Of a stretch of DNA of 64,000 bases, positions 54,992-63,590 are shown in pieces. The notes under the pieces are model-generated. The model was not told the DNA's origin, searched no databases, and worked only from the letters and a program-made list of their open reading frames with translations. Where the stretch lies: contig CALHCI010000009.1 in the NCBI GenBank assembly GCA_937931165.1, forward strand, positions 81,215 through 145,214. Direction: 5' to 3'. The stretch comes from an uncultured Granulosicoccaceae bacterium (lineage in GTDB: Bacteria; Pseudomonadota; Gammaproteobacteria; Granulosicoccales; Granulosicoccaceae). Each line of letters opens with the position of its first letter. Within the stretch, counting starts at the first letter, position 1. The position numbers and the translations under genes were made by a program.

Positions 54992-57900
54992 ATGCAAACC
55001 TGTAAACGTTCCAGCAGTTTGGCAGTGCAATCCCTGAGCATTATCGTATTGATGTTGTCCAGTATATTTTGCACTTCTATTGCGAGGGCGGAAGGTACCT
55101 GGCAGATGGGGTTGTTTGAAGGCACCAGTCATCTGCAGTATCTGTATGAGACTAACACTGGTGCAGGCTATAACGATTTTCACGTAGACGTGCTCAATGC
55201 CGGTGAAGTCATTAATGTCCACACTTGCGGTGTTAACACAACAGATAATATACGGGTTGTTATTGAAGATGAGCTGGGCACGTCCGTTTACGATTCTACA
55301 GCAGCAGGTACTATTTGTGGCAGTGACTTAAACACCACGTTTGATCCGGCAGTCACTACTCCGCATCAATTTGTAGCGACGTCAGCCCAAACCTATATTG
55401 TTCGGATGTTTAATGAGAACGGCGATTTTCTGTCCCGGTATGATGTCACTGTTACCAATAGCACTTCTGACATTGTTGATCCCCGTGACAATGGTGGCCG
55501 GGTCTGGTCATTGTTTTGGCGATTTAATGCTACTACCTATGCCATTGAAAATGCCACCAGTGCAAACCTGTATGTGGTAGCTGACGGCGGTTTTGTGGGT
55601 ACCTACTTTGTCTGGCGGCTCGATCTCAATAATTTTGCGGGTTACGTCTACTCGCTTACTGCGAATGATCTGGGCGTTAACAGTCCCAACGCAGCGGGTG
55701 ATGTTGTTGCCGGTATCAGTGTGCCAACCGGTAACAATAGCGTGCAACCTAAGTATCCAATCTATCTTTCATACCCGGAAAAGACTTATCCGCGGCCGGT
55801 TGGCGGTGTGAATGTGTCCGGCCTCGGGTTTATTGACAGTGACGGAGAAGACTCCGGAATCTCCCCCGGTACAACCAGTACCATTCAGGACAGCGGCACA
55901 TTTACTTTTACTACTGACCTTACCACCAGCGGTGTGTATGAGATTGTTATTGATAACAGCAGTCCTTCGGGCGGTGGTCCTGATGGTGACTATGGGCAGG
56001 GCGATATCTACCTGCGAGGCAATGCGGTACCAGGGTTAAACACCGTGGTGTGGAGTGGCGACGATAACAACGGGAATATTGTGCCGAATGGCGCATACAC
56101 GGCGCGCCTTAGTGTACGTACCGGTGAGTTTCACTTTACTGCTCAGGATGTTGAGACCAGTGGTGGTCCGGGCTCCACCGGAATCAAGATATATCGTGCA
56201 GAGGGTAACGGTCTTGATTTGCCGGCAACAATCTACTGGGATGATGCCACTGTGTTAAACAGTACGGCCACCGATGCATTTAATCAGGACGGTATTTTCG
56301 ACGGGGACCACAACTGGGGAACCTTCAGTTCCGGTGGTATAGGCAATAACACTTATATAGACACTTATGCGTTTGGTCGGGTTGAAGAGCCAAATCCGGT
56401 CGGGCTTGCTATTACCGAAAACGATATTCCGTTGCCGACAGTTAGCAAGAGCTTTTTCCCGTCTACCATCTATACCGGTGGTACCAGCACAATGCAGATC
56501 GAAATCCAGTACAACGGCATACTGGCACTGTCCGGCATTGCGCTGCAGGATGTGATGCCTGAAGGCATGGCGCTGGTATCCGGTCCTTCCTCATTTACCG
56601 TCACAGGTGCCGGGTGCAGCGGTTTTTCATTCAGCCCGGCAACGGTTGCCGGTGGTAGTTTGCTGGAGCTTGACGGAGGCAATATCGCGCCGGACAGTAC
56701 GTGTACGATTTCGGCTGATGTAACAGCCATACTGCCGGGTAACCTGGTGAACACGACATCCGGTTTGTCGAGCAACGAGTTGGCTACCGGTGTGCTTAGC
56801 AATGGTGCTTCACTGTATGTGGAGCCACCAGTGGGGGGTGTGGCATTTTCATGTGACGCAGCCATCTATGAAGCCGAGACCAGTGGTTCGACTACGCGCC
56901 TCTATACACTGGACAGCAGTGGCTCAACCTATAGCAGAAGCGAATATACCGGTACATCATATTCGCCAACGCTTGACTACTCCTACACCGGGCTTGCGCA
57001 AAACCCGCTTGATGGATATCTGTACGCCATTGTAGATTCGAGCACCAGTGCGCCTGGTGTGCCGCGTGTCGGGTCGATACTTCGTATTGAACAAGACGGC
57101 GGTATTGTTAATCTCGGTGTGCCGGTGCGTGGTCCGAATACCATGGAAATGCCGTTATATTCCGATCGCTTTGTCGGTGGCACCATCGGTGAGAACGGTC
57201 GTTACGTGGTTGTGACTGATTTGTCTGCAACTTCCGGTACCGGTGCTGCCATTCCGCTCATAGAGCGTGGGTTAATCATTGATATTGATCTTTCCAGCAG
57301 TCCGCCCCAGGTACAGTACAACCGGCGGCACGGGCGCGATATTGGTGATGTGGTTGCTCATGTAGATGGTAACTATTATTCGTATAACCCGATAGAAGGA
57401 CTCATTACCCTGGACCCTTCCAGTGGTGCGGTAGGTATAGTGGGTGGAACGCTCAGCGAAAATGTCAGTGGTCTGGCAACCGATGCGTGGGGTGCTGTGT
57501 ACGCGCATACTGAAGCAGGTAATTTGTACAACGTTGACGTAACCAACGGCAATGCCACTTTGATGAGCACGCTTGCAGGTTCCAGCACCACAGATAGTGC
57601 GTCCTGTCCTTTTGGCGTGGCCATGACAAAGACTGTTGCAGCAGCAGACATAGCACCTGGTTCAAATACCACTTACACCGTGACGGTAACCAACCAAAGT
57701 GACAACTCAATAGTCTTTAGTCTGTCAGATGATCTAGCAGATTCAAGATCTTTTATCGGTGGAACGTTAAGCAATCCGTTCGGAGGGACCGTTGCAGACT
57801 ATGAAGGTGCCTCTTTGTTGTCGTTATCGTCAGCTTCCATAGCGGCAAACAGTACAGAGGTGCTGCAAGTATCTGTTTACTATCCAGCGGATTACCCGAT

Positions 57901-59623
57901 GGGTGATGCGCCCAATCAGGCAATACTTACTTCGCCGTCACTGTCGGGTAACGTGGTGTCTGATGATCCGACGACTATCGCAACTCCGGATGCAACGCTT
58001 ATTAACGTACTGCCAAATCCATCAATTGGCGTGGCAAAGAAAGCGATAGTTAACGGACTGGATGTCGCCTATGAAGTTAGACTGGAAAATCTGGGCAATA
58101 CTGTTGGTAACAATGTAGTTCTGGCTGATGACCTTGACGCGGTTTTCGGCGCCGGCAACTATGCTTTTACCACGTTGCCACAACTGGTTGACAATCCAGG
58201 TACGCTAACGCTCAATGCTGCTTACGATGGCAGTGCTGTTATTGACATCATAGAGCCTGCTTCCACCTCATCGCTTGCGATTGGCGCCAGTGCCACTATT
58301 CGTTTTGCGGTCCGCGTGTTGTCTGTGGTTGATACTGGTTCTGGCATTGGTGTTTACAGTAATCAGGTAGAGGTGTTTTTTGAAGATCCGGACAGCAACG
58401 TAGTCAGTGATCTTTCCGTTGACGGTGACAACGCCGATCCGGACGACGATGGCTTCCCTGCAGAGCAGTCTCCGACGGTTATAAATGTAACGCAGATTAT
58501 TCAGGTTCAGGGAACTGTGTTTGTGGACAATGGTGCTGGAAGTGGTATTGCGCATAACGGCATACTCGAGAATGCCGAGGCATCCCTGGGTGGTCTTCGA
58601 GTGGAAGTGCTTGACGGATCCGGTGTTATCGCATCAACCGTGACCAGCGCAGACGGCAGCTATCTGCTGGTGCTGCCCGGCAGTGTTGGTAATCAGGCGG
58701 TAACGGTTACCGTGCCTGCCGTAAGCAGCCATATAGCGATATCCGAGTTCTATGCGCAAGACCCGGGAGCAACCGGTAGTGTTACTGATGGTCAGGTTGA
58801 GTTTACACCGCAGTTGTCGTTTAGCGGTGCGTACACCATTGACTTCGGTATGGTTGCGACGCCCGTATGGGAGGCCGAAAGCATTGCCGAGAATGAAGCC
58901 GGGTCAACGGTCTATCACGTTCATAAGTATCGGGCGCAGTCGAGCGGTGTGCTTTCGATCACTCAAGTCAGCCCGGTCGCCACACCGGTGAATGATGCGT
59001 GGCGATCTGTGCTTTTCCACGATCAGAATTGTGATGGTGTTCTGTCTGGTGATGAGCCGGTGCTGCCTACCGTTGTTGCTGTTGACGCTGATGTGACTTC
59101 TGAGGTTTGTGTTATCAGTAAAGTGTTTGTACCCGGCGATGTCAGCCGAGGGGATAACTACACCGTACCGCTTGAAGCTACACTGACTTATGCGGACAAT
59201 ACCGGCACGGGTCACGCGTTAACGGACACACGAAGTATCACAGACCTGACTACCGTTATCACTGCAGGCGGTGGCAGGTTGTCACTGAGTAAAACGGTGC
59301 AGAACGTCACTGCCGGTGGTGCCGAAACCACCGGCAATAGTGCTTCTTCCGGAGATGTCCTTCGTTATCGCATCAATTTTAGCAACACGGGTAGCGGGCC
59401 GGTAACAGAAGTACTGATCTCTGACAGTACACCGGCTTTTACCGGGCTGGCGAATCCGGTGGTGTGTCCGGCCACCATGCCGTTAAGCCTCTCCTGTATA
59501 GTTTTAGTGCCAGCGGCCAGTGACAACTCGCCAGGTTATAGCGGTATGGTGCAATGGCAATTCACGGGGTCGCTGGTGGCAGGTGACGGTGGTGATGTTG
59601 TCTATGAAATCAGTGTTGAATAA
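54992..59623 (+). CDS. Very large exported DUF11 protein with FlgD-like Ig and propeller-like regions (1543 aa)
   Basis: ATG 54992 directly follows the previous stop. Signal peptide about 1-33 (ending SIARA, then EGTW). Order of parts: N-terminal region unlike the other three; FlgD-type Ig element at about 350-375 (NTVVWSGDDNNGNIVPNGAY); DUF11 domains; a DUF6923-like propeller region at about 618-873 with GLAQNPLDGYLYAI and GENGRYVVV; a further DUF11 segment; a SdrD-B-like domain at about 1171-1240; a Ca-loop DQNCDGVLSGDEPVL; a C-terminal module from about 1430 with SDSTPAFTGLA and the end YEISVE. Last gene of the locus. Role unknown; the largest candidate for the external structure. Confidence 0.88.
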   Translation: MQTCKRSSSLAVQSLSIIVLMLSSIFCTSIARAEGTWQMGLFEGTSHLQYLYETNTGAGYNDFHVDVLNAGEVINVHTCGVNTTDNIRVVIEDELGTSVYDSTAAGTICGSDLNTTFDPAVTTPHQFVATSAQTYIVRMFNENGDFLSRYDVTVTNSTSDIVDPRDNGGRVWSLFWRFNATTYAIENATSANLYVVADGGFVGTYFVWRLDLNNFAGYVYSLTANDLGVNSPNAAGDVVAGISVPTGNNSVQPKYPIYLSYPEKTYPRPVGGVNVSGLGFIDSDGEDSGISPGTTSTIQDSGTFTFTTDLTTSGVYEIVIDNSSPSGGGPDGDYGQGDIYLRGNAVPGLNTVVWSGDDNNGNIVPNGAYTARLSVRTGEFHFTAQDVETSGGPGSTGIKIYRAEGNGLDLPATIYWDDATVLNSTATDAFNQDGIFDGDHNWGTFSSGGIGNNTYIDTYAFGRVEEPNPVGLAITENDIPLPTVSKSFFPSTIYTGGTSTMQIEIQYNGILALSGIALQDVMPEGMALVSGPSSFTVTGAGCSGFSFSPATVAGGSLLELDGGNIAPDSTCTISADVTAILPGNLVNTTSGLSSNELATGVLSNGASLYVEPPVGGVAFSCDAAIYEAETSGSTTRLYTLDSSGSTYSRSEYTGTSYSPTLDYSYTGLAQNPLDGYLYAIVDSSTSAPGVPRVGSILRIEQDGGIVNLGVPVRGPNTMEMPLYSDRFVGGTIGENGRYVVVTDLSATSGTGAAIPLIERGLIIDIDLSSSPPQVQYNRRHGRDIGDVVAHVDGNYYSYNPIEGLITLDPSSGAVGIVGGTLSENVSGLATDAWGAVYAHTEAGNLYNVDVTNGNATLMSTLAGSSTTDSASCPFGVAMTKTVAAADIAPGSNTTYTVTVTNQSDNSIVFSLSDDLADSRSFIGGTLSNPFGGTVADYEGASLLSLSSASIAANSTEVLQVSVYYPADYPMGDAPNQAILTSPSLSGNVVSDDPTTIATPDATLINVLPNPSIGVAKKAIVNGLDVAYEVRLENLGNTVGNNVVLADDLDAVFGAGNYAFTTLPQLVDNPGTLTLNAAYDGSAVIDIIEPASTSSLAIGASATIRFAVRVLSVVDTGSGIGVYSNQVEVFFEDPDSNVVSDLSVDGDNADPDDDGFPAEQSPTVINVTQIIQVQGTVFVDNGAGSGIAHNGILENAEASLGGLRVEVLDGSGVIASTVTSADGSYLLVLPGSVGNQAVTVTVPAVSSHIAISEFYAQDPGATGSVTDGQVEFTPQLSFSGAYTIDFGMVATPVWEAESIAENEAGSTVYHVHKYRAQSSGVLSITQVSPVATPVNDAWRSVLFHDQNCDGVLSGDEPVLPTVVAVDADVTSEVCVISKVFVPGDVSRGDNYTVPLEATLTYADNTGTGHALTDTRSITDLTTVITAGGGRLSLSKTVQNVTAGGAETTGNSASSGDVLRYRINFSNTGSGPVTEVLISDSTPAFTGLANPVVCPATMPLSLSCIVLVPAASDNSPGYSGMVQWQFTGSLVAGDGGDVVYEISVE

Positions 59624-59704
59624 CCTAGTAAAATACTCGGAAAACAGTTGAATTGTAGTCGATTGCGGGCAATAGTCTGCTGTCGGCTAAACGGGCTGTT
59701 GGTG

Positions 59705-59710
59705 TATACT
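59705..59710 (+). promoter_or_regulatory. Possible -10 box of fur
   Basis: TATACT at 59705-59710, about 34 nt before TTG 59745; no clear -35 at normal spacing. It would give a short leader. Confidence 0.3.
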
Positions 59711-59744
59711 CGGTACTCCTGCTGTTAATACCAATGGACAACCA

Positions 59745-60185
59745 TTGAGCAAGCTTCTCGACAGATCTCCCCTCAGCCCAACTGCTGACCTCAAGCGTGC
59801 CGGACTCAAGGTAACTCTGCCGCGCCTGAAAATCCTCGAGATTCTGGAGAACGCAGAGCAGCATCACTTAAGTGCTGAAGATGTCTACAAAGCGTTGTTG
59901 GCTGACGACACAGAAATCGGTCTTGCAACTGTGTATCGGGTATTGACTCAGTTTGAGACAGCCGGTCTGGTAACGAGGCATCGTTTCGATGGCGGGCAGG
60001 CCTTGTTTGAGCTTGATACCGGAGACAGTCACGATCACATTATCTGCATCAAAAGCGGTGTAGTTGCAGAGTTCAAAGACGAGAAACTGGAAGAGCGGCT
60101 ACGCGAAATTGCTGATGAACTCGGCTACGAACTCACTGATCACAGTATTGTGCTTTACGGCGTTCATCGCGATTCCGACAAATAG
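59745..60185 (+). CDS. fur: Ferric uptake regulator Fur
   Basis: Iron-responsive repressor, 146 residues. It starts at TTG 59745; the nearby ATG at 59734 is out of frame and meets TGA after four codons. Winged-helix motif LKVTLPRLKILEIL and AEDVYKALL followed by LATVYRVLTQFETAGLV; metal-binding HDHIICIKSG. The usual CxxC is CIKS, so only the first Cys remains, as in Pseudomonas Fur, and no structural Cys4-type zinc site is expected. The family members' site I residues otherwise look intact. Located downstream of the surface locus on the same strand, and convergent with the GGDEF gene. Confidence 0.93.
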   Translation: MSKLLDRSPLSPTADLKRAGLKVTLPRLKILEILENAEQHHLSAEDVYKALLADDTEIGLATVYRVLTQFETAGLVTRHRFDGGQALFELDTGDSHDHIICIKSGVVAEFKDEKLEERLREIADELGYELTDHSIVLYGVHRDSDK

Positions 60186-60210
60186 ATTGTCTCACTGGTA
60201 AGAAGCGTGT

Positions 60211-61194
60211 TCACGCAATTCGGTTTTTACCGGCTTTCTTGGCCTGATACAGCTTTTTATCGGCCCGGCTTACCCAGGTTTGCCAGTCCTCATCCTGCTG
60301 CAGAGTACTCACACCGATACTTGCGGTGGTTGATCTGCTGGTATCAAAGTCAGTTGAGTCGATCCTGGATCTGATTCTTTCGGCCACATTGCGGCCATTG
60401 GTATAATCTGCACCGTATAGCAGGCACAGCACTTCTTCGCCGCCCAGCCTGAAGCAACTATCTGATATTCGCGTCGACTCTTTTATAATATTGCCGACAC
60501 CAACCAGTACCGCATCGCCGATTTCATGTCCATCTGTGTCGTTAATCGATTTAAAATTATCCAGATCCAGCAATAGAACGGTCATTGGGGTGCGTTGCCG
60601 ACTGAACTGATCGATTGCCGAGTTAAGCGTGTCGTTGAGCAGGGTGCGATTTAGCAGCCCGGTCAAATGGTCGGTGACGACTTTGGATTCAAGTGCAGTC
60701 TGGTATTTGGTCGAGACAGATGTGCTAATAGCAGAAAAGACGCTGACTGCTATCACTGTTGCTGTTAGTCGTGTGGCTATTTCAGGTTCCAGTGTGGTCC
60801 AGATTGGTGGCAACAGTAGCAGCAACGTCACGGTGTTCAGGATCTGTGCACTTTTTACATCCAGCATGCAGTAGTAGGAGATGATTACGGGAAAGATCCA
60901 GTAGGTCGCAACGGCACCTTGCCGGTAAAGTGATAGTAATAGAAACGTCACCATGCACGGTGCGAGGACAAATACAATCAATGCGGGGCGGTTGTTACCT
61001 CGGTGTGCTTCAAAGGAATTTAGCGCTACAATGGCAATCACCGCCAGTGCACAAGCACCGATAAAATAACGGTCCTGAACAAAGTTATTCAGCGCAAAAG
61101 GGATAAGAACAATCAGGCTTGTCAGTGTGACGAGATATGTTGATTGAACCCTGAATTTTTCCGCTGAATACAATTGATCAGCTGGTGTTTGCAT
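60211..61194 (-). CDS. Membrane-bound diguanylate cyclase (GGDEF)
   Basis: Synthesises c-di-GMP from two GTP. ATG 61194 has GGAG 8 nt upstream and gives 327 residues; the frame to 61296 is unsupported. Residues about 15-160 contain five or more hydrophobic helices. The GGDEF domain has a LGGEEV active-site loop (E for D, V for F, the last unusual) and the I-site RISD five residues before it, so product inhibition is likely. DLDNFKSINDTDGHEIGD is complete. Activity is probable but the final residue deviates from GGEEF. Confidence 0.9.
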   Translation of the reverse strand: MQTPADQLYSAEKFRVQSTYLVTLTSLIVLIPFALNNFVQDRYFIGACALAVIAIVALNSFEAHRGNNRPALIVFVLAPCMVTFLLLSLYRQGAVATYWIFPVIISYYCMLDVKSAQILNTVTLLLLLPPIWTTLEPEIATRLTATVIAVSVFSAISTSVSTKYQTALESKVVTDHLTGLLNRTLLNDTLNSAIDQFSRQRTPMTVLLLDLDNFKSINDTDGHEIGDAVLVGVGNIIKESTRISDSCFRLGGEEVLCLLYGADYTNGRNVAERIRSRIDSTDFDTSRSTTASIGVSTLQQDEDWQTWVSRADKKLYQAKKAGKNRIA

Positions 61195-61381
61195 CGCGTC
61201 TCTCCCTGATTCCGAACAACAAATTGTTTTGAGCATAAAACATGCGACCCTGAAGGTTCGAGCGACCACTGGTTCACAAGCTGAATTGCGTCTCACCCGG
61301 GTATGACACAGTATTCTTTGGTTCTATTGGCATGAATATTTTGTGAGCGAGTCGCAGGGACGGTGCTGTTCTGTGGTACGG

Positions 61382-61422
61382 TTCAAAGGCGGTTGCACAT
61401 TACTCTGTGAGCAACCGTTGAA
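61382..61422 (+). repeat. Structured hairpin upstream of the epimerase gene
   Basis: TTCAA/TTGAA, then a 3-nt bulge, CGGTTGC/GCAACCG, then ACA/TGT with a 2-nt bulge, closed by loop TTACTC: fifteen pairs in total. It stands about 75 nt before the GTG 61498. No T-run follows. It may be a leader or an unannotated RNA. Confidence 0.45.
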
Positions 61423-61497
61423 AATTGGCAATTACATTTATTGTAAAGCTGTGATGTTCATCCTGTTTTCAGTTTCGTTGACGATGTGTGAGTTAAA

Positions 61498-62355
61498 GTG
61501 AAACAACCTACGATATTAATCACGGGTGCCAGTGGTTATCTGGCCCACCGGCTGATTCCCGTCGCCGCGACCTACGGTGATGTGATTGGGGTGGCGAGAG
61601 ATGCGCGTTCAGTATGTTCACCAGCACGGGCAATGTCGCTTGACTTAACCCATTCTGCAGCGATTGCAGGGGCGGTAAATCAATTGCGCCCGGATATCAT
61701 TATTCATGCGGCGGCAGTCAATCCCGGTGATGATGCAAACATGATGGAACCAGTTAATCATCGTGCGTCTGCGGTTATTGCCGAAGCTGCAAAGCGCCAT
61801 GACAGTCGCCTGGTGATGGTCTCGACCGAAACAGTGCATCGTGGAGATAAGGCGCCTTACGCTGATGATGCACAACCCGACCCGATCAATCAGTATGGTC
61901 TGACCAAAGCTGCCGGTGAGCGCGCCACGCTGGAAAACTATCCGCAGGCGCTAGTGGCCAGAACATCATTAATCTACGGGTTGGAGAAAATGGACCGGGG
62001 GACTAATGGCTTCGTGCGTCGGTTGGACGGTGGCGAATCTCTGGTGCTGTTTAATGATGTATTGCGGCAACCGATCACCGCTGATCATTTGTCTACTGCG
62101 CTTTGTGAGCTCGCCGTGCACCATGTTGATATCAATGGCACGATGAATCTGGTGGGTGATGAAGTACTAAGCCGCGCCGAATTCGGTATTGCCATGCTTA
62201 AGTACTGGCAGATCGACACAGGTGATCGGGTTACCACCAAATCCGGTGCCGGTATCGAGGGGTTGCCAATAGATCTGAGGTGCCATGGAGCAATAGCTGA
62301 CACGCTCGGACTTAAGCTTCCTGGCGTAACCGAAGTGCTTGCGCAGAACAAGTGA
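61498..62355 (+). CDS. NAD-dependent epimerase/dTDP-4-dehydrorhamnose reductase-like SDR
   Basis: A 285-residue extended SDR resembling RmlD (dTDP-4-dehydrorhamnose reductase). NAD motif TGASGYLAHRL at residues about 9-19; IIHAAAVNP; and the YGLTKAAGE form of YxxxK with VSTETVHRG. It starts at GTG 61498. The stop overlaps the start of the DUF2817 gene by 4 bp (GTGA), so the two are coupled. The pairing does not fit rhamnose synthesis; the substrate is unknown. Confidence 0.82.
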   Translation: MKQPTILITGASGYLAHRLIPVAATYGDVIGVARDARSVCSPARAMSLDLTHSAAIAGAVNQLRPDIIIHAAAVNPGDDANMMEPVNHRASAVIAEAAKRHDSRLVMVSTETVHRGDKAPYADDAQPDPINQYGLTKAAGERATLENYPQALVARTSLIYGLEKMDRGTNGFVRRLDGGESLVLFNDVLRQPITADHLSTALCELAVHHVDINGTMNLVGDEVLSRAEFGIAMLKYWQIDTGDRVTTKSGAGIEGLPIDLRCHGAIADTLGLKLPGVTEVLAQNK

Positions 62356-63431
62356 GCAACAAAGGATCATCTGCCAGTTATTATCCTGAGGATTATCAGG
62401 CTGCGCGTGCCAGTTTCATTGCGGCGGCTGCAAGTACTGGTGCACTACATCAAAGTTTCGTGGTTAATGATTCTTGCAATCACATTGAAGAACAGCCACT
62501 TACTATTGACGTTGCCGAACTCGGTCAGGGTAACGATTTGGTTGTTGTATCGTCGGGGCTACATGGCGTAGAGGGTTATTTCGGATCGGCCGTGCAACTC
62601 GCACTGCTCGATCGCTTTGAAACCGGCAATCTGCCCGGCAGGTTGTTATTGATACATGCAGTCAACCCGTGGGGCTTTCACCATAGTCGCCGCGTTAACG
62701 AAAACAACATCGACTTAAACAGAAATTTCAGGTCAGACGGGTTTGGGGGAGCGCCGGAAGGCTATCGACACTTGAACGGTTTTCTCAATCCACAGCGTCT
62801 GCCGTCGGCCATTGAGCTGTTTGGTGCACGTGCGGTGGCAAAAATAATCCGTCATGGTATGAGCAGCCTGAAAGAATCTGTGGCGAGCGGGCAGTATGAG
62901 TTCGCGCAAGGTTTGTTTTATGGTGGTGCTGAGTTGTCTCAGTCTGCATTGCTTATGGCTGCCAACATGCAGCGATGGGTAGGCAATGCTCGTAAGGTGC
63001 TGCACATCGATCTGCACACCGGGCTTGGCAGGTACGGTCAGCTCAGGTTATTGTGCGGTAATAAAGAAAGCGCTGCTTCCCGGGATTGGTACGAGCAAAC
63101 GTTTAGTCATGAAACAGTTGAATCGCTCACTGCAAACAGCGGAACAGCTTATCCGGTCAATGGTCAGTTTGGCGACTGGCTGCAGTCTCAATTCAGCGGT
63201 ATTGATTATCGTTTCATTGGTGCGGAGTATGGTACGTACTCTGTACTTAAAGTGTTGGATGCTCTAAGAGCAGAAAACAGATATCACTTCTATGGTAACC
63301 CGCAAAGCAATGACTATGTAAATTCGAAACGCACATTGATCGAATGCTTTTGTCCGGCAGATGTTGAGTGGCGAAGGCAGGTGTTGTCGAATGCGGTATC
63401 GGTTGTTGAGAAAGGAGCAAGAGCGTTGTGA
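62352..63431 (+). CDS. DUF2817 protein, M14-type zinc carboxypeptidase-like
   Basis: A 359-residue protein of the DUF2817 family, predicted to have the M14 carboxypeptidase fold. GTG 62352 overlaps the upstream stop by 4 bp. Zinc-site motifs are SGLHGVEGYFG (HxxE) and HIDLHTGLG, with NENNIDLNRNF and GAEYGTYSV carrying further active-site-like residues. No signal peptide, so it is probably cytoplasmic. Substrate is unknown; DUF2817 members are thought to act on small peptides or amides. Confidence 0.86.
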   Translation: MSNKGSSASYYPEDYQAARASFIAAAASTGALHQSFVVNDSCNHIEEQPLTIDVAELGQGNDLVVVSSGLHGVEGYFGSAVQLALLDRFETGNLPGRLLLIHAVNPWGFHHSRRVNENNIDLNRNFRSDGFGGAPEGYRHLNGFLNPQRLPSAIELFGARAVAKIIRHGMSSLKESVASGQYEFAQGLFYGGAELSQSALLMAANMQRWVGNARKVLHIDLHTGLGRYGQLRLLCGNKESAASRDWYEQTFSHETVESLTANSGTAYPVNGQFGDWLQSQFSGIDYRFIGAEYGTYSVLKVLDALRAENRYHFYGNPQSNDYVNSKRTLIECFCPADVEWRRQVLSNAVSVVEKGARAL

Positions 63432-63590
63432 TCGCAGTTATTTGTTCATATGAATGCCTGCCTTGTAGTGCTTTTGTTTGCTGAAAGTCAGTGCGGCAAA
63501 TGCTGTAACGAATTACGGTTGCAGTTTTAAAAACAGCTCAGTACCATGCCGGTTCAATAATAAGATCGAACCGAAGGGCGAATCACCATA

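Noticed and set aside
61240..61300. tRNA-like GGTTCGA sequence
   Set aside because: No acceptor stem or cloverleaf can be drawn around it.
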